Positions 50,893 to 61,301 of a DNA stretch of 64,000 nt are shown one piece after another. Below the pieces are notes generated by a model. The model was not told where the DNA came from, did no database searches, and saw only the letters and a list, made by a program, of their open reading frames with translations. The stretch spans positions 1-64,000 of the forward strand of contig JAGKQI010000005.1 of the NCBI GenBank assembly GCA_018806915.1, given 5' to 3'. This DNA comes from Phytophthora colocasiae (taxonomy: Eukaryota; Oomycota; Peronosporomycetes; Peronosporales; Peronosporaceae). Position 1 is the first letter of the stretch. Each line of letters begins with the position of its first letter. The translations under genes and the position numbers were made by a program.

Positions 50893-53704
50893 CATTTTGT
50901 TCTCGGCAAACTGCCTCGAGTGGGACGACATCCGTATCCCGATGAATGGTCAGCCGCCACCAGCAGCTAAGGTAGGTGCTTCAGCACCGAAGTTTGGACC
51001 CCAGCCGCCTACAGCGAAGGCGGCCAAGACAGAATTCGAAGTCGACTCCATGGTGGAAGTTGCAGTGTCGGAGCTGGTCGAAGCTCTCGACCCCCTCATG
51101 ATGATCGACGGCGAAATGCTTTCACCTTCGGAGCGAGTTGAAGTGGAACATTTGGTTGATGCATTCTTACATGTGTGCTCTGGAGGACTTGGCAAGATCA
51201 AAGCCAAGCCGTACGTGATCCCATTGAAGCCTGGAGCGAAGCCATTCGCGTGTAGTCCATACCCAATACCACAAGTGCATCGCGAGCCGACCAAGCAAGA
51301 GATCTACCGACTCGTGAAGCTTGGTATCTTGTTCCCTAACAACGATTCGGAGTGGGCGTCGCCGGCCTTCGTGATTCCGAAGAAGGACGGAACCGTGCGA
51401 CTGGTATGTGACTATCGCAGACTCAATCGACTGCTACTACGCAGCTTCTACCCACTGCCAGTGATTGCAGACCTGCTGCGCCAGTTCCGCAAGTCGAAGT
51501 ACGTGTCATCTCTCGACATCCCCATGAGCTACTATGCGCGCATCCTCGCGGAGATTAGCCGACGTGTGACGGCCATTGTATTCCCGTGGGGGAAGTACGT
51601 GTTCGGCTGTTTACCTATGGGAGTGAGCACAGCACCGGATGAGTTCCAGTCGATTATGAACATGATGCTGGGCGATCTGGATGGAGTTTGGGCGTACCTG
51701 GATGATGTTTTGATCCTGTCGGAAACATTCAAAGAGCACTCGGAATTGCTCCGACGCGTGTTCAAGCGCTTCGAGGAGTTTGGCCTGACGATCCACCCTC
51801 GTAAGTCGAAACTGTTCACGACGTCGACGGACTACCTGGGCTACAGGATCAGCACCACAGGGATTCAGCCACTGCACAACAAGGTGGAGGCGATTGCGAA
51901 GATCGCGTCGCCGCGCACGCGCCGTGAGTTGAGGCGCTTCATTGGCATGGTCAACTACTACAGGGACATGTGGCCCAGACGAGCTGCAATTCTCTCACCG
52001 CTGACGGCATTGATGTCGCCCTCGGTTCCTTTCCGGTGGTCCGAAGAACATGAAGCTGCATTTGGACGAATGAAGACCGCAATGATGCAGACAGTCGAGT
52101 TGGCATTCCCAGACTATAGCAAACCGTTCCATGTACACACCGACGCTTCTGGCTACCAACTTGGCGCAGTGATTTCGCAGGAGGGAAGACCTCTTGTGTT
52201 CTGGTCTAAGAAGTGCAACGACGCGCAGAAGAAGTACCCAGCCAACAAGCTCGAGTTGCTGAGCATCAAGTTGGTGTTGCAGGAGTACAGGACGATGCTG
52301 CTTGGACACGAGGTCCACATCCACACCGACCACCTGAACCTGACCTATGGCACCTACAAGAACGTGCACATGCTACGCTGGCGACTCGAGGTCGAAGAGT
52401 TCGGACCGGAGCTACACTACGTGAAGGGCGAAAACAATGTCGTCGCCGACACCCTCTCACGTCTACCCCGTTCTGATGACTCCGACGTCCAGCAGCAGGA
52501 GACACTGGTTTCAGCCGCTGCTATGGACTTGACTACCCTCAGTAACGTTGACCTCCGAGAGATTGCTCGCTGTCAGACACGAGACGGCACAGCGACGCTA
52601 AAAACCGCCACGATGAAGGAGATTAACGGCGTGGAGCTGCAAGTGGACAGCAACACGGGCCGAATCATCACCCCATCGAGCCTGCAGACCCCCATCATTG
52701 CTGCTTACCACGAGTGGCTTATCCACCCCGGCGTGACGGCCATGTTGAAGACGATGCAGAACGCATTGACGTGGACCGGCATGGCACGCGACGTCGAGAA
52801 GTACGTCCGCAGCTGCCTCATTTGCACGAAGAACAAACATCCTACGGTCAAGTACGGCAAGTTGCCGGAGAAGACTGTAGTGACGAGACCATGGTTCGAA
52901 GTGGCGATCGACTCCATCGGACCGTACGGCAAGCAAAAGTTCAGGGCTGTCACAATGATCGACACCACCACCCGACTTGTCGAAATGCAAGCAGTGACAG
53001 ACGCATCCAGCGACGAGACTGCCTACCTCTTCGACCGACTGTGGCTGTGCAGATACCCCCGCCCAGGCCGTGTGATCTACGACCAAGGCACCGAGTTCAA
53101 AAAGGAGTTCTTCGAGCTGCTCGAGAGCTACGGCATCGCAGCAGTGCCGACAACCACACGTAACCCGCAGGCCAACAGCATCATCGAGCGACTGCATCGC
53201 GTGATCGGCGACAAGATGAGGACGCAGGAGATCGTCACACACGATGACTGGGAGAACTTCCTACACAACGCAACGTTTGCGTTGAGAGCATCAGTACACT
53301 CCATGCTCGGTGTTTCACCAGCACAAGCAACATTCGGTCGCGACATGATCTTCGACGTGGAGCACACCACCGACTGGCACGCGCAACACGCTCGAAAGAT
53401 AGAGCAAGTGCGGAAGAACAACCTGCGCGAGAACGCAGGACGGCGTGCGTGGACATACCAGCCAGGAAATCGTATCCTGCTGAAGCGCGACGGCAACATC
53501 AACTCCAAGCTGACGACGTTGTACGACGGTCCGTACACAGTGCTTGCCGTTCGCGACAACGGAACGCTGGTAATTGATAAGGGCCGATACACCGAGACGG
53601 TTCACATCCGCCGTGTCGCTCCTTACAAGGACCAGCGTGGGGAAGACTGTGAGCTACCAGATAAGACACAGCATAGAGACTCACGCAAGCAACCAACTGC
53701 TTGA
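50558..53704 (+). CDS. pol polyprotein (protease, reverse transcriptase, RNase H, integrase)
   Basis: This is an intact frame of about 1,050 codons. The retropepsin site is SLDTGCTRSAI. The reverse transcriptase has CDYRRLN, GCLPMGVSTAPDEFQ and the active-site YLDD. The RNase H has HTDASGYQLGAVISQ. The integrase has an HHCC zinc domain (HEWLIHPGV to CLICTKNK), a DDE core (VAIDSIGPYG, VIYDQGTEFKKEF, NPQANSIIERLHRVIG) and a C-terminal GPY-type end. No chromodomain. The stop lies 57 nt inside the 3' LTR. The usual F/YxDL motif of RT is changed to SSLDIPMSYYAR, so the second catalytic region should be checked. Confidence 0.93.
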   Translation: MKLRLQDRSHVSRRKSALRADVPRSLDTGCTRSAIDQKVADIVKKGLKLRRQNGSYLMANRSVHKTTHVADTVFCLPAFSSKRECAYTLRLVDGLLHPIILGTDFLSSHGIDILFSANCLEWDDIRIPMNGQPPPAAKVGASAPKFGPQPPTAKAAKTEFEVDSMVEVAVSELVEALDPLMMIDGEMLSPSERVEVEHLVDAFLHVCSGGLGKIKAKPYVIPLKPGAKPFACSPYPIPQVHREPTKQEIYRLVKLGILFPNNDSEWASPAFVIPKKDGTVRLVCDYRRLNRLLLRSFYPLPVIADLLRQFRKSKYVSSLDIPMSYYARILAEISRRVTAIVFPWGKYVFGCLPMGVSTAPDEFQSIMNMMLGDLDGVWAYLDDVLILSETFKEHSELLRRVFKRFEEFGLTIHPRKSKLFTTSTDYLGYRISTTGIQPLHNKVEAIAKIASPRTRRELRRFIGMVNYYRDMWPRRAAILSPLTALMSPSVPFRWSEEHEAAFGRMKTAMMQTVELAFPDYSKPFHVHTDASGYQLGAVISQEGRPLVFWSKKCNDAQKKYPANKLELLSIKLVLQEYRTMLLGHEVHIHTDHLNLTYGTYKNVHMLRWRLEVEEFGPELHYVKGENNVVADTLSRLPRSDDSDVQQQETLVSAAAMDLTTLSNVDLREIARCQTRDGTATLKTATMKEINGVELQVDSNTGRIITPSSLQTPIIAAYHEWLIHPGVTAMLKTMQNALTWTGMARDVEKYVRSCLICTKNKHPTVKYGKLPEKTVVTRPWFEVAIDSIGPYGKQKFRAVTMIDTTTRLVEMQAVTDASSDETAYLFDRLWLCRYPRPGRVIYDQGTEFKKEFFELLESYGIAAVPTTTRNPQANSIIERLHRVIGDKMRTQEIVTHDDWENFLHNATFALRASVHSMLGVSPAQATFGRDMIFDVEHTTDWHAQHARKIEQVRKNNLRENAGRRAWTYQPGNRILLKRDGNINSKLTTLYDGPYTVLAVRDNGTLVIDKGRYTETVHIRRVAPYKDQRGEDCELPDKTQHRDSRKQPTA

Positions 53705-53859
53705 GTTTCGTCTACAACTGCTTGAAGCTCACCTACACATGCACATCGTAGAGATAGACCATCGAAGCAGAGGAACTTCGGTAGGATAGCTTTCAGCTAG
53801 ACATTTATCTCAACAATCTCATCAGTTCCAATTTCACTACCTACTAAGGACTCGTGACA
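53648..53859 (+). repeat. 3' LTR of the Ty3/Gypsy element
   Basis: 212 bp, preceded by a short purine-rich tract (GTGGGGAAGAC) that may act as the polypurine tract. It encodes the last codons of pol. Confidence 0.95.
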
Positions 53860-53864
53860 GCTGT

Positions 53865-54281
53865 AGACTCTTTCAATACAGATCTGGTGTTCCCAGGACT
53901 CCTGGGCCAGGAGCTTAAAACTGCAGATACATGTGCAACAGTGTCAGGACAGATGTCATGCAGGACAGCTTGACTGTGCCCTAAGCTACATTCGACTTGC
54001 ATTGGAAACCTTCTCTGACTCTGACAACCGTGGCACGTTGTATCTCCCGCGACTGTAAGTAACATCAGTGTCAAATCGGCTGGTGAAGCAAAGGAACCTG
54101 CAAGATATGTTAGGCTCGTGACTTGCAAACGCAGACGACAGTCAGAGGCACAGGAAACACTTCATCCTGGTTATCCATAGCAATTCTCTTGTCACTTCTT
54201 CTTAAGATAATAGCCACTCGTAAAAACGCCAGAAAGCGCTCAAGTCTCCACTACAAGAGAAGGTTTCAAGACACTACGACC
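53865..54281. other. Spacer between LTR element and interrupted GH30 copy
   Basis: The sequence before the LTR insertion resumes here; no gene seen. It should hold the promoter of the interrupted GH30 copy. Confidence 0.4.
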
Positions 54282-54628
54282 ATGCTTGCACCTTACGTGC
54301 TCTCCGCCCTCGCAGTTCTCCTTATCACCACTCAACGCGCGTCGGCTACCTGCAGCAATTGGTCCACGCGCTACCAAACCAACCTCGAGGGGGTCTGCGT
54401 CTGCAATGCTACCCAATGTGACACGGTCTCCAACAACTACACTAGTCTCACGACTGGCCAAGTCGGGGTCTACACCACGTCCAAGGCTGGAGATCGCTTC
54501 ACATACAAAGTGGTGAACGTCGACTCGACGGCTGTGAGTAGTCCCACGTACTCGATCGATGTGTCCACGCAGTACCAGACGATGATCGGCTTCGGTGGGT
54601 CCTTCACGGATGCGGCTACTATCAACGT

Positions 54629-55789
54629 TAGTGTTCGCACTAACGCTAACTGTAGAGTTGGCGACCCTGTATATAAACAGTTAGTTAGTGTGTAGTAAAA
54701 TTTACTAACATGTTGGTGGAGTTAGACGCTCACCCTTCGCTTACTGATCCTGAGCCTACAGTTCTGTTGAATGTTGAATGTTGAAGCTTTCTGTCGCGAC
54801 TAGATTCGGATTTTGCACTACCGGTATCAAAGACCGAGCCCTTTCCAGCTGCTTCAGATATCGTTGGCGGTCAGATGACAATGATCGGTTGGCTATCGAA
54901 GCGCCAACCGCCCTCGTTCGTCTCTCAGGTTACTTTTTAATCAACGAGGTCACCTTCGTAAAGACCGCGACCAGGTGCTTTGAGATGCCCTCTCCATCGA
55001 CACCCTCCAAGAAGGCCCAGTCTTGCTTAGACGCATTCAACGTCGCTACGCCGCCTGCCAAGCCGACAAAATTCGACATAGCGATATACCTTACTCGTAT
55101 TGGGTCTACGAACAAATTCGAACTTTATTCATACATCGTAAATGGGTTTATCATACCTGTTGTGCCCGAAGCACCTCACAAGCAAGTGGCTTCCAGGTGA
55201 CCAGGTGGCGACTAAAGTCCAATTTCGCCAGTACATCAATGAATTCTACCGTGACAGTGAAAGCACTGCTTCTCAGTGCAAGATAGAGCTTGCTCAGTTT
55301 ATCAAAATGAGGATTACGTGTTCTACAACCCAAATGGAGCTCTACAAGGATATGGACGCACTGGAATACTGGCTAGATCATGGTGTGACTGAATTCCCGC
55401 TCTTGGCTCCAATTGCAACGAGACTCTTTACGGTTCCTACCTCTTCTGCTGCTGCAGAACGTGTTTGGAGTGCCTTTGCTTTCGTGTGGTCTAAACGCCG
55501 CAATCGCTTGACAGCAGACAAAGTTGAGAAGTTAGTGTTTCTCTATACAAACTTCGCTCTGCTCGATACGGAGGACTCTACGGCTACGTGAGACGCGTGA
55601 TTGAAGACTTGGAAGACGAAGCTACTGAAGACAGCGACGCATTGGCTGGCTGCGCAAGACAATACAGTACTACTATAGTACTGTAGTTATATAGGAAGTC
55701 CACAACAAACAGGGTAACACGTTTGCTAACAGCACTAACAGTAAGTTAGTGTGTAGTATTTCTAGCAAACATGTTGGCGGAGTACACTA
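54629..55789 (+). mobile_element. Non-autonomous hAT transposon inside GH30 copy D
   Basis: The 1,161-bp element is bounded by the 8-bp target-site duplication ATCAACGT (54621-54628 and 55790-55797), the hallmark length for hAT. Its ends are short inverted repeats: it begins TAGTGTTC and ends ...GTACACTA (reverse TAGTGTAC). Near the left end GTTAGTG-TTCG-CACTAAC forms a hairpin. A block of about 45 bp (CAGTTAGTTAGTGTGTAGTA...) recurs in direct orientation close to the right end. It carries only the 3' part of a transposase. Confidence 0.93.
55142..55591 (+). pseudogene. hAT transposase C-terminal fragment
   Basis: The frame ends with the hAT dimerisation domain: FPLLAPIATRLFTVPTSSAAAERVWSAF... 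then KRRNRLTADKVEKLVFLYTN. The catalytic core and BED zinc finger upstream are missing; another short frame at 54778-55200 is not recognisable. The element would need a transposase supplied from elsewhere. Confidence 0.85.
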
Positions 55790-57180
55790 ATCAACGTGTA
55801 CAAGTTGTCGTCGACGCTGCAGCAAATGGTTTTGGACCAGTACTTCTCGGAGACGGGTTTGCAGTACACGCTGGGTCGAGTCCCCATCGGCTCGACGGAT
55901 TTCTCCACGAGTATCTACTCGTACAACGATGTGGTGGACGATTTCGAGATGGAGCATTTCTCCGTCGCTGTGGACAAATCTTCGCACAAGATCGACCTCA
56001 TCCAACGTGCGCTCAAGGCTTCATCGCGAGATGTGAAACTTTTCGCGTCTTCTTGGGCCCCTCCTGCCTGGATGACGACGAAGAATACGACCATCAACTG
56101 CGCACTGAAGGGGAATCCAGGTGAGGAATACTGGGAGGCTCTGGCACTCTACTACTCCAAGTTCTTCGACGCGTACTCCGATGAAGGCATCGACTTCTGG
56201 GCTATGACGGTGCAGAACGAGCCATCGAGCTCAATTCTGCAGACTTCGGAGTGGCAATCTCTGCGCTTGACTGCCGATCAAGAACGCGATTTCGTGAAGT
56301 TGGACTTGGGTCCGATGATGGCGAAGAACCATCCAGACTTGAAGATCATCGCTGGCGATGACCAGAAGTCTGGAATCCTTGATCGACTATCACCATTTGA
56401 AGATGCTGACGCCTTGAAGTACATCAGTGGCTTGGGCGTACACTGGTACCGTGACCTCGACTTCTTCTTCTTCAGTTTAGGTGGTGACTTTGACAAGTTG
56501 CTTTCCTTCTACGAGGACTACCCAGATATTTTCATGTTAGCGACGGAAGCTTGTGAGGGTTACCTCCCCAGCTGGCTGGGCACTGGATCTGGTGTTTCTC
56601 TAACTGACGCTGACAAGAGTTGGTCCCGCGCTGAGAACTACGAACACGACATTATCGAAGATATCAACAACTACGTCGCTGGTTGGACTGACTGGAACTT
56701 GGCTCTTGACACGACCGGTGGACCGAACTGGGCTGATAACTATGTTGACGCGCCGATTCTCGTTGACGAAGCGAACGGCGCTGAGTTCTACAAACAGCCC
56801 ATGTTCTACATCATGGGTCACTTCTCCAAGTTCATTCCAGCCGGATCGAAACGTATCGAGTTCCCCAAGACGAAAACGCTGAGCAGCTTCCACCGCACTG
56901 CGTTCGTAACTCTAGACAACCGTGTGGTGATTCAGTTTATGAACCGCGATAGCTCGGCGGTGACGGTGAGTGTGAAGCAAACGGATACGAAGACGTTCAC
57001 ATTGTCGCTACCTGCTCACTCGATGCAGACGGTGATCCTCCCAGCGTCGGATAGCACTGCGATTCTGTAGGCTATTGCATTGTAATTTGTGATTTAGTCA
57101 TTTGATTCGATCGAGATTGCAATTCCTAGATTGAAAATCCCGAAATCGGGACTGGCTTGCAGATTCACTGTAAAGTTGCG

Positions 57181-58824
57181 ATGAGGTCCGCTCTGAGTTT
57201 AGCGGCGAGTGCTACAATGCTGGCTGTTATGCCTTATCAAACGCTTGCAGTGTGCTCTAGTTGGTCCTCCCTGTACCAGACCCACCTCGACGGTGTTTGT
57301 GTTTGCAACGAAACTCATTGCGATTCGGTTTCGAACGACTATTTGGACCTAACAAAAGGCCAAGTGGGCGTTTTCACTACGTCCCAGGCAGGAGCACGAC
57401 TGGAGTACAAGGAAAAAAAAGTCGACGCTAGTACAGTAAGTAACCCTACTTTCTCCGTTGAAGTTTCGACCCAGTACCAGACTATCATCGGCTTCGGAGC
57501 AGCTTTCACGGATTCAGCAGCTATCAATGTCTACAAATTGTCGCCAAAGCTGCAGAAAATACTGCTAGATCAATATTTTTCGGAAAAGGGACTACAGTAC
57601 AACCTTGGGCGAGTGCCGATCGGATCAACGGACTTCTCCACGAGCATTTACTCGTACAACGATGTGGAGGGTGATCTCGCAATGAAGAATTTCTCCGTTG
57701 ACGTGGACAAGTCTCCGAACTCTCGCAAAATTGAGCTGATTCAACGTGTACTGAAAATGACGTCGCGTGATATTAAATTGTTTGCGTCTTCTTGGGCACC
57801 TCCAGCTTGGATGACGAAAGAAGGTTCAACAATCAATTGCCATCTCAAAGGTGAACCTGGTGACGAAAATTGGAAAGCGTTGGCGTTATACTACTCCAAG
57901 TTCTTCACTGCTTACAAGAAGGAAGGCATCAACTTCTGGGCAATGACAGTGCAAAATGAGCCTGAGAAACCCCTCCTTGCTTTTGCCAAGTGGCAGACTT
58001 TGCGACTTACCCCCGAAGAAGAGAGAGACTTCATCAAGTTCGATCTTGGACCATTGATGGCGAAAAACCACCCCAACTTGAAGATTATCGCAAATGATGA
58101 CCAAAAGCCAAGTATTTTATCTCGATTAGAACCGCTGGAAGACCCTGATTCGCTCCAGTATATTAGCGGCGTTGGTGTTCACTGGTATCGCAATGTGGAC
58201 TTCGTTCTCGGCATGGGTGGACATTTTGGCAAACTCTTGGAGTTCCACGACTTGTACCCAGATCTCTTCATTCTTCCATCCGAAGCATGTGAAGGATATA
58301 TGCCAAACCCGTTGGGTACTGGTAAGGGACCTGCACTTACAGATGCCGATACTAGCTGGAAACGCGGTGAGAACTACGGTCGCGATATTATCGGAGATTT
58401 AAACAGCTACGCAGGCGGTTGGACAGATTGGAACATGGTACTCAACACGAAAGGAGGACCGAATTGGGCAAAAAATATGGTAGACGCGCCCATCCTGGTG
58501 GATGCTGAAAACGGCGCCGAGTTCTTCAAACAGCCCATGTTCTACTTCATGGGCCACTTCTCTAAGTTCGTACCAGCAAGCTCTCGCCGCATCCGAATTT
58601 TCCTAGCAGAAGACGCTGAAAGCGAGTTAGACACCAGTGCATTTGTCACTCCCGAGAATCAGGTCGTCATCCAATTTTTAAACCGTGAAGGCTCAGAGGA
58701 AGTGGTGAGTATTCTGCTACCTGACTCCAACACATTCACTGCCGTTGTACCAGCACATTCAATTGTGACAGCAATTTTACCACCGTCCAAGAAAACCATC
58801 GTTCTCAAAACCACTTCAACTTAA
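57181..58824 (+). CDS. GH30 glucocerebrosidase-like secreted hydrolase (copy E)
   Basis: About 547 residues from the ATG at 57181, which directly precedes a signal peptide (MRSALSLAASATMLAVMPYQ). Family blocks are YQTHLDGVCVCNETHCDSV, QTIIGFGAAFTDSAAIN, LGRVPIGSTDFSTSIYSYND, FASSWAPPAWM, acid/base VQNEP, VHWYRNVDF and nucleophile motif SEACEGY (Ser where the others have Thr). It is intact, about 110 bp downstream of copy D and in the same direction, so probably an older tandem duplicate. Confidence 0.9.
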   Translation: MRSALSLAASATMLAVMPYQTLAVCSSWSSLYQTHLDGVCVCNETHCDSVSNDYLDLTKGQVGVFTTSQAGARLEYKEKKVDASTVSNPTFSVEVSTQYQTIIGFGAAFTDSAAINVYKLSPKLQKILLDQYFSEKGLQYNLGRVPIGSTDFSTSIYSYNDVEGDLAMKNFSVDVDKSPNSRKIELIQRVLKMTSRDIKLFASSWAPPAWMTKEGSTINCHLKGEPGDENWKALALYYSKFFTAYKKEGINFWAMTVQNEPEKPLLAFAKWQTLRLTPEEERDFIKFDLGPLMAKNHPNLKIIANDDQKPSILSRLEPLEDPDSLQYISGVGVHWYRNVDFVLGMGGHFGKLLEFHDLYPDLFILPSEACEGYMPNPLGTGKGPALTDADTSWKRGENYGRDIIGDLNSYAGGWTDWNMVLNTKGGPNWAKNMVDAPILVDAENGAEFFKQPMFYFMGHFSKFVPASSRRIRIFLAEDAESELDTSAFVTPENQVVIQFLNREGSEEVVSILLPDSNTFTAVVPAHSIVTAILPPSKKTIVLKTTST

Positions 58825-58890
58825 ATCTACCCAAATACAAGACCCTATAATAGTTTCTACGTAATTTATTGTGCAAGATTCAACGACCCT

Positions 58891-60403
58891 ATGTCCCGCA
58901 TGGAGACGAAGCCGCTGTTGCCTCTAGGCAACGACCACGCGCTGCATAGTGGCGAGTCTTATGCCCAACGTCTGCTTTCCATCCCGCGGGAGGTCATCCC
59001 GTTGTCCCTCTTCTCGTTTGGGGGACCACCGGCGCATTTGGCACTCGCCCACGACCGATTCGTGTGTGCGTGAATTGAAAAGTATAATAACTTACAAAAC
59101 GAACTAATCAAACACTGCTACAGACAAGCAGAAATGGCTGACGGACGATAGATTCCTCGAGGTTTTGTCTATTTCCTCAGCCATTCCAGGCCCATCGTCG
59201 ACGCAGACCATTGCAGCTATGGGACTTTTTCGTGCTGGACCTTTTGGAGGTTTACTCGCACTTTTCTTCTGGGTTCTACCTGGATGGATCGCCATGACTT
59301 TAGCTGGATTCGGGGCTAAATCTTATTTTCAAGGTGTCAAGTAATACTACTGGGTGAGTTGGAAGTAGTAACTCACTTTTTGTGTTATCTGCTTTAGATG
59401 GCCTTCCTGTGTGGATGTCCGGGTTGGCACCGGCCGCCGTGTCGATCGTCGTGATCGCTGCTGTTCGCTTATGGCAAAAAGCATGCGAAGACGATCCGGC
59501 TAAAAACTTCGTCGCTTCAGTGTCCGCCTGTGTAATTCTGGCCACTCAAGGGATGTCTTCATTGATCTTTCCAGCAGTTATGGGAGCAGGAGGCCTTTTC
59601 ATATTGGCTTCGACGATGTGTGGCTATTCCCAACCCCCAATCTCTCTCGACCGCGTCGCCTCTAGCCACCTTGAGCGGTAAGACTGAGCTTTTATCTTTG
59701 AGAAAGCATAAATTGTTGCTCATGTGTTATTATTTTCTTTGTTGAATGCAGACAAATAGGGATTCATCCAACCGCAAGTGTCCTGATCGTGCTCTCATGG
59801 CTGGTTGTTTTAGTGCTACTTGCACAATATCACCCACAGGACGGTGGAGAACACTCTCCCCTATCACTCTTCTACACTTTCTACTGGATCGGCTCCATTA
59901 TCTTCGGTGGTGGTCAAGTCATGCTTCCAATGCTGCTAAACGACGTCGTGATGGCTGGATGGGTGTCGAAGGAGCAGTTTCTGATTGGTCTCGCGCTAGT
60001 ACAATCCCTACCAGGACCGTTATTCAACATCTCGGCGTACTTAGGTGCGCTCATCTACGGAATTGGTGGTGCTATCGTTGCGAGTCTTGGTCTTTTCGGT
60101 CCAGGTATCATCCTCTTCTTTGGTTTGCTTCCGCTGTGGGAACGCGTGCGAAACAATCGAAGCCTGAAGATCTTCCTGTCCGGGGTGAATGCATCTGCAA
60201 CGGGACTCATTGTAGCTTCCTTCTTTCTGCTGTGGGACAAGGCCGTGCATACCAATGCCAGTGCGTCAGTGGGGCTCGCGACGGCATTGATGGTTGGCGT
60301 GTTTCATGTACCGACGTCGCTGGCAATTATCGTCGGGGCCATCTTAGGCTATTTGCTCTCGTCCGACGTGTTTGATCTCGGCCAGAAGGACTTTTGCAGC
60401 TGA
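58891..60403 (+). CDS. CHR-family (ChrA-like) chromate/anion transporter
   Basis: Four exons join in frame: 58891-59065, 59124-59333, 59398-59677 and 59752-60403. The protein has the two homologous halves of long-chain CHR proteins. The first has LFSFGGPPAHLALAHDRFV and IPGPSSTQTIAAMG; the second has SIIFGGGQVMLPMLLNDVV and LPGPLFNISAYLGA. Both are followed by hydrophobic segments, about ten TMs in all. Bacterial members export chromate, some transport sulphate; the eukaryotic substrate is not settled. It starts 66 bp after GH30 copy E and has no start-site conflict. Confidence 0.88.
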
Positions 60404-60747
60404 TGTCAAGGAACACCCGATGCAGATGATTTTCGGTAGTCGGAATGCCTAACCTTTGGTGTCGGGCTTTTTCACACTAAGACGTTGTTACGGTAGACCA
60501 TCTTCACGCTACATGTACTGCGTTGCAGTAAAGTCTTCACAGCTTAAGGAGAAACAAATAGTAAAACGTTAAGGGTGGAGTACAAGTAAAGCGCGTGCCA
60601 TAGAATTTCGTGGAGTGCACACACAGCTGTATGTGGCGAATACGAAGTCTATTCCACCAACTTCAGACCCGGCCGGTGGCTCACCCAGCTACCCTGCCGC
60701 GCTGCATTCTCTCACTTTCAAATTGACCAATTACTCCACTCATCGCC
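60404..60747. other. 344-bp spacer upstream of the GH114 gene
   Basis: 3' flank of the CHR gene and promoter of the GH114 gene, including the Inr-FPR site. Nothing else seen. Confidence 0.5.
60712..60725 (+). promoter_or_regulatory. Oomycete Inr-FPR core promoter element
   Basis: TCACTTTCAAATTG, 23 bp before the ATG, fits the oomycete initiator (TCAYTTY-like) directly followed by the flanking promoter region (CAWTTT-like). Confidence 0.7.
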
Positions 60748-61301
60748 ATGAAGTTCTTTATCTCCGCACTACTGTTAGGACTTCTTGGCAATGCTGATGC
60801 TTGGTGGAAACCTACACCAGGAACATCCTACCAGATTCAACTCAGCGGGACGCTCGATCTCTCCTACAACGTCGACATGTACGATGTCGACATGTTCGAC
60901 ACACCAAACGCCACCGTTGCGGAACTGCAGCAAAGAGGTATCAAGGTCATCTGTTACTTCAGTGCCGGAACGTATGAGGACTGGAGATCCGACAAAGACC
61001 GCTACAGCTCCGACATCATCGGCGCGCGGTTGGACGAATGGGAGGGTGAGAGTTGGGTGGACATCCGCAGTCAGAAGCTGCGAGACATCGTTGTCGACCG
61101 AATGCAGTATGCGAAGACCAAGGGCTGCGATGGCGTGGACCCGGACAACGTGGACGGCGCCTTCAATGACAACGGATTCGACCTGACGGCAGCCGATCAG
61201 CTCGACTTCAACAAGTTCTTGGCCAAGACAGCTCACGGTCTGGACTTGACGGTGGGTCTGAAGAACGACATGGACCAGATCGACGATCTCGTGTCGGCCT
61301 T
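60748..61301 (+). pseudogene. Secreted GH114-like protein truncated by an LTR element
   Basis: A signal peptide (MKFFISALLLGLLGNADA) precedes the GH114 (endo-alpha-1,4-polygalactosaminidase type) blocks: SYQIQLSGTLD, KVICYFSAGTYEDWR, WDIR-like WVDIRSQKLRDIVVDRM, AKTKGCDGVDPDNVDGA and LTVGLKNDMDQ. Reading fails after DLVSAF, where the TG of an LTR begins at 61302, and a stop occurs at 61336-61338 within the LTR. The family's C-terminal third is missing; if the other side of the element is intact it lies beyond the window. The TIM-barrel acidic residues (DPDN, D of CDGVD) are present. Confidence 0.8.

Larger units (their letters stand above)
49181..53864 (+). mobile_element. Complete Ty3/Gypsy LTR retrotransposon with target-site duplication
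   Basis: Two 212-bp LTRs bound a 4,674-bp element (49186-53859) and are flanked by the 5-bp duplication GCTGT (49181-49185 and 53860-53864). LTRs start TG and end CA. Domain order gag, protease, RT, RNase H, integrase is that of Ty3/Gypsy (Metaviridae). I see a single LTR difference (G/A at the position after AGATAAGAC), so insertion is recent. It landed 92 bp downstream of the YHS protein's stop codon. Confidence 0.95.
54282..57070 (+). pseudogene. GH30 copy D, interrupted by a hAT element
   Basis: The first 347 bp (54282-54628) encode the signal peptide and N-terminus, nearly identical to copy A (MLAPYVLSALAVLLITTQ). Coding resumes at 55798 with VYKLSSTLQQMVLDQYFSET and runs to the stop at 57070 with both catalytic motifs (VQNEP, TEACEG). 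The hAT element sits inside the codon for Val116. Apart from the insertion no stop or frame change was seen, so the gene was probably functional until recently. A few substitutions separate it from copy A (for example FVTLDNRV against FVTPENRV). Confidence 0.92.
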
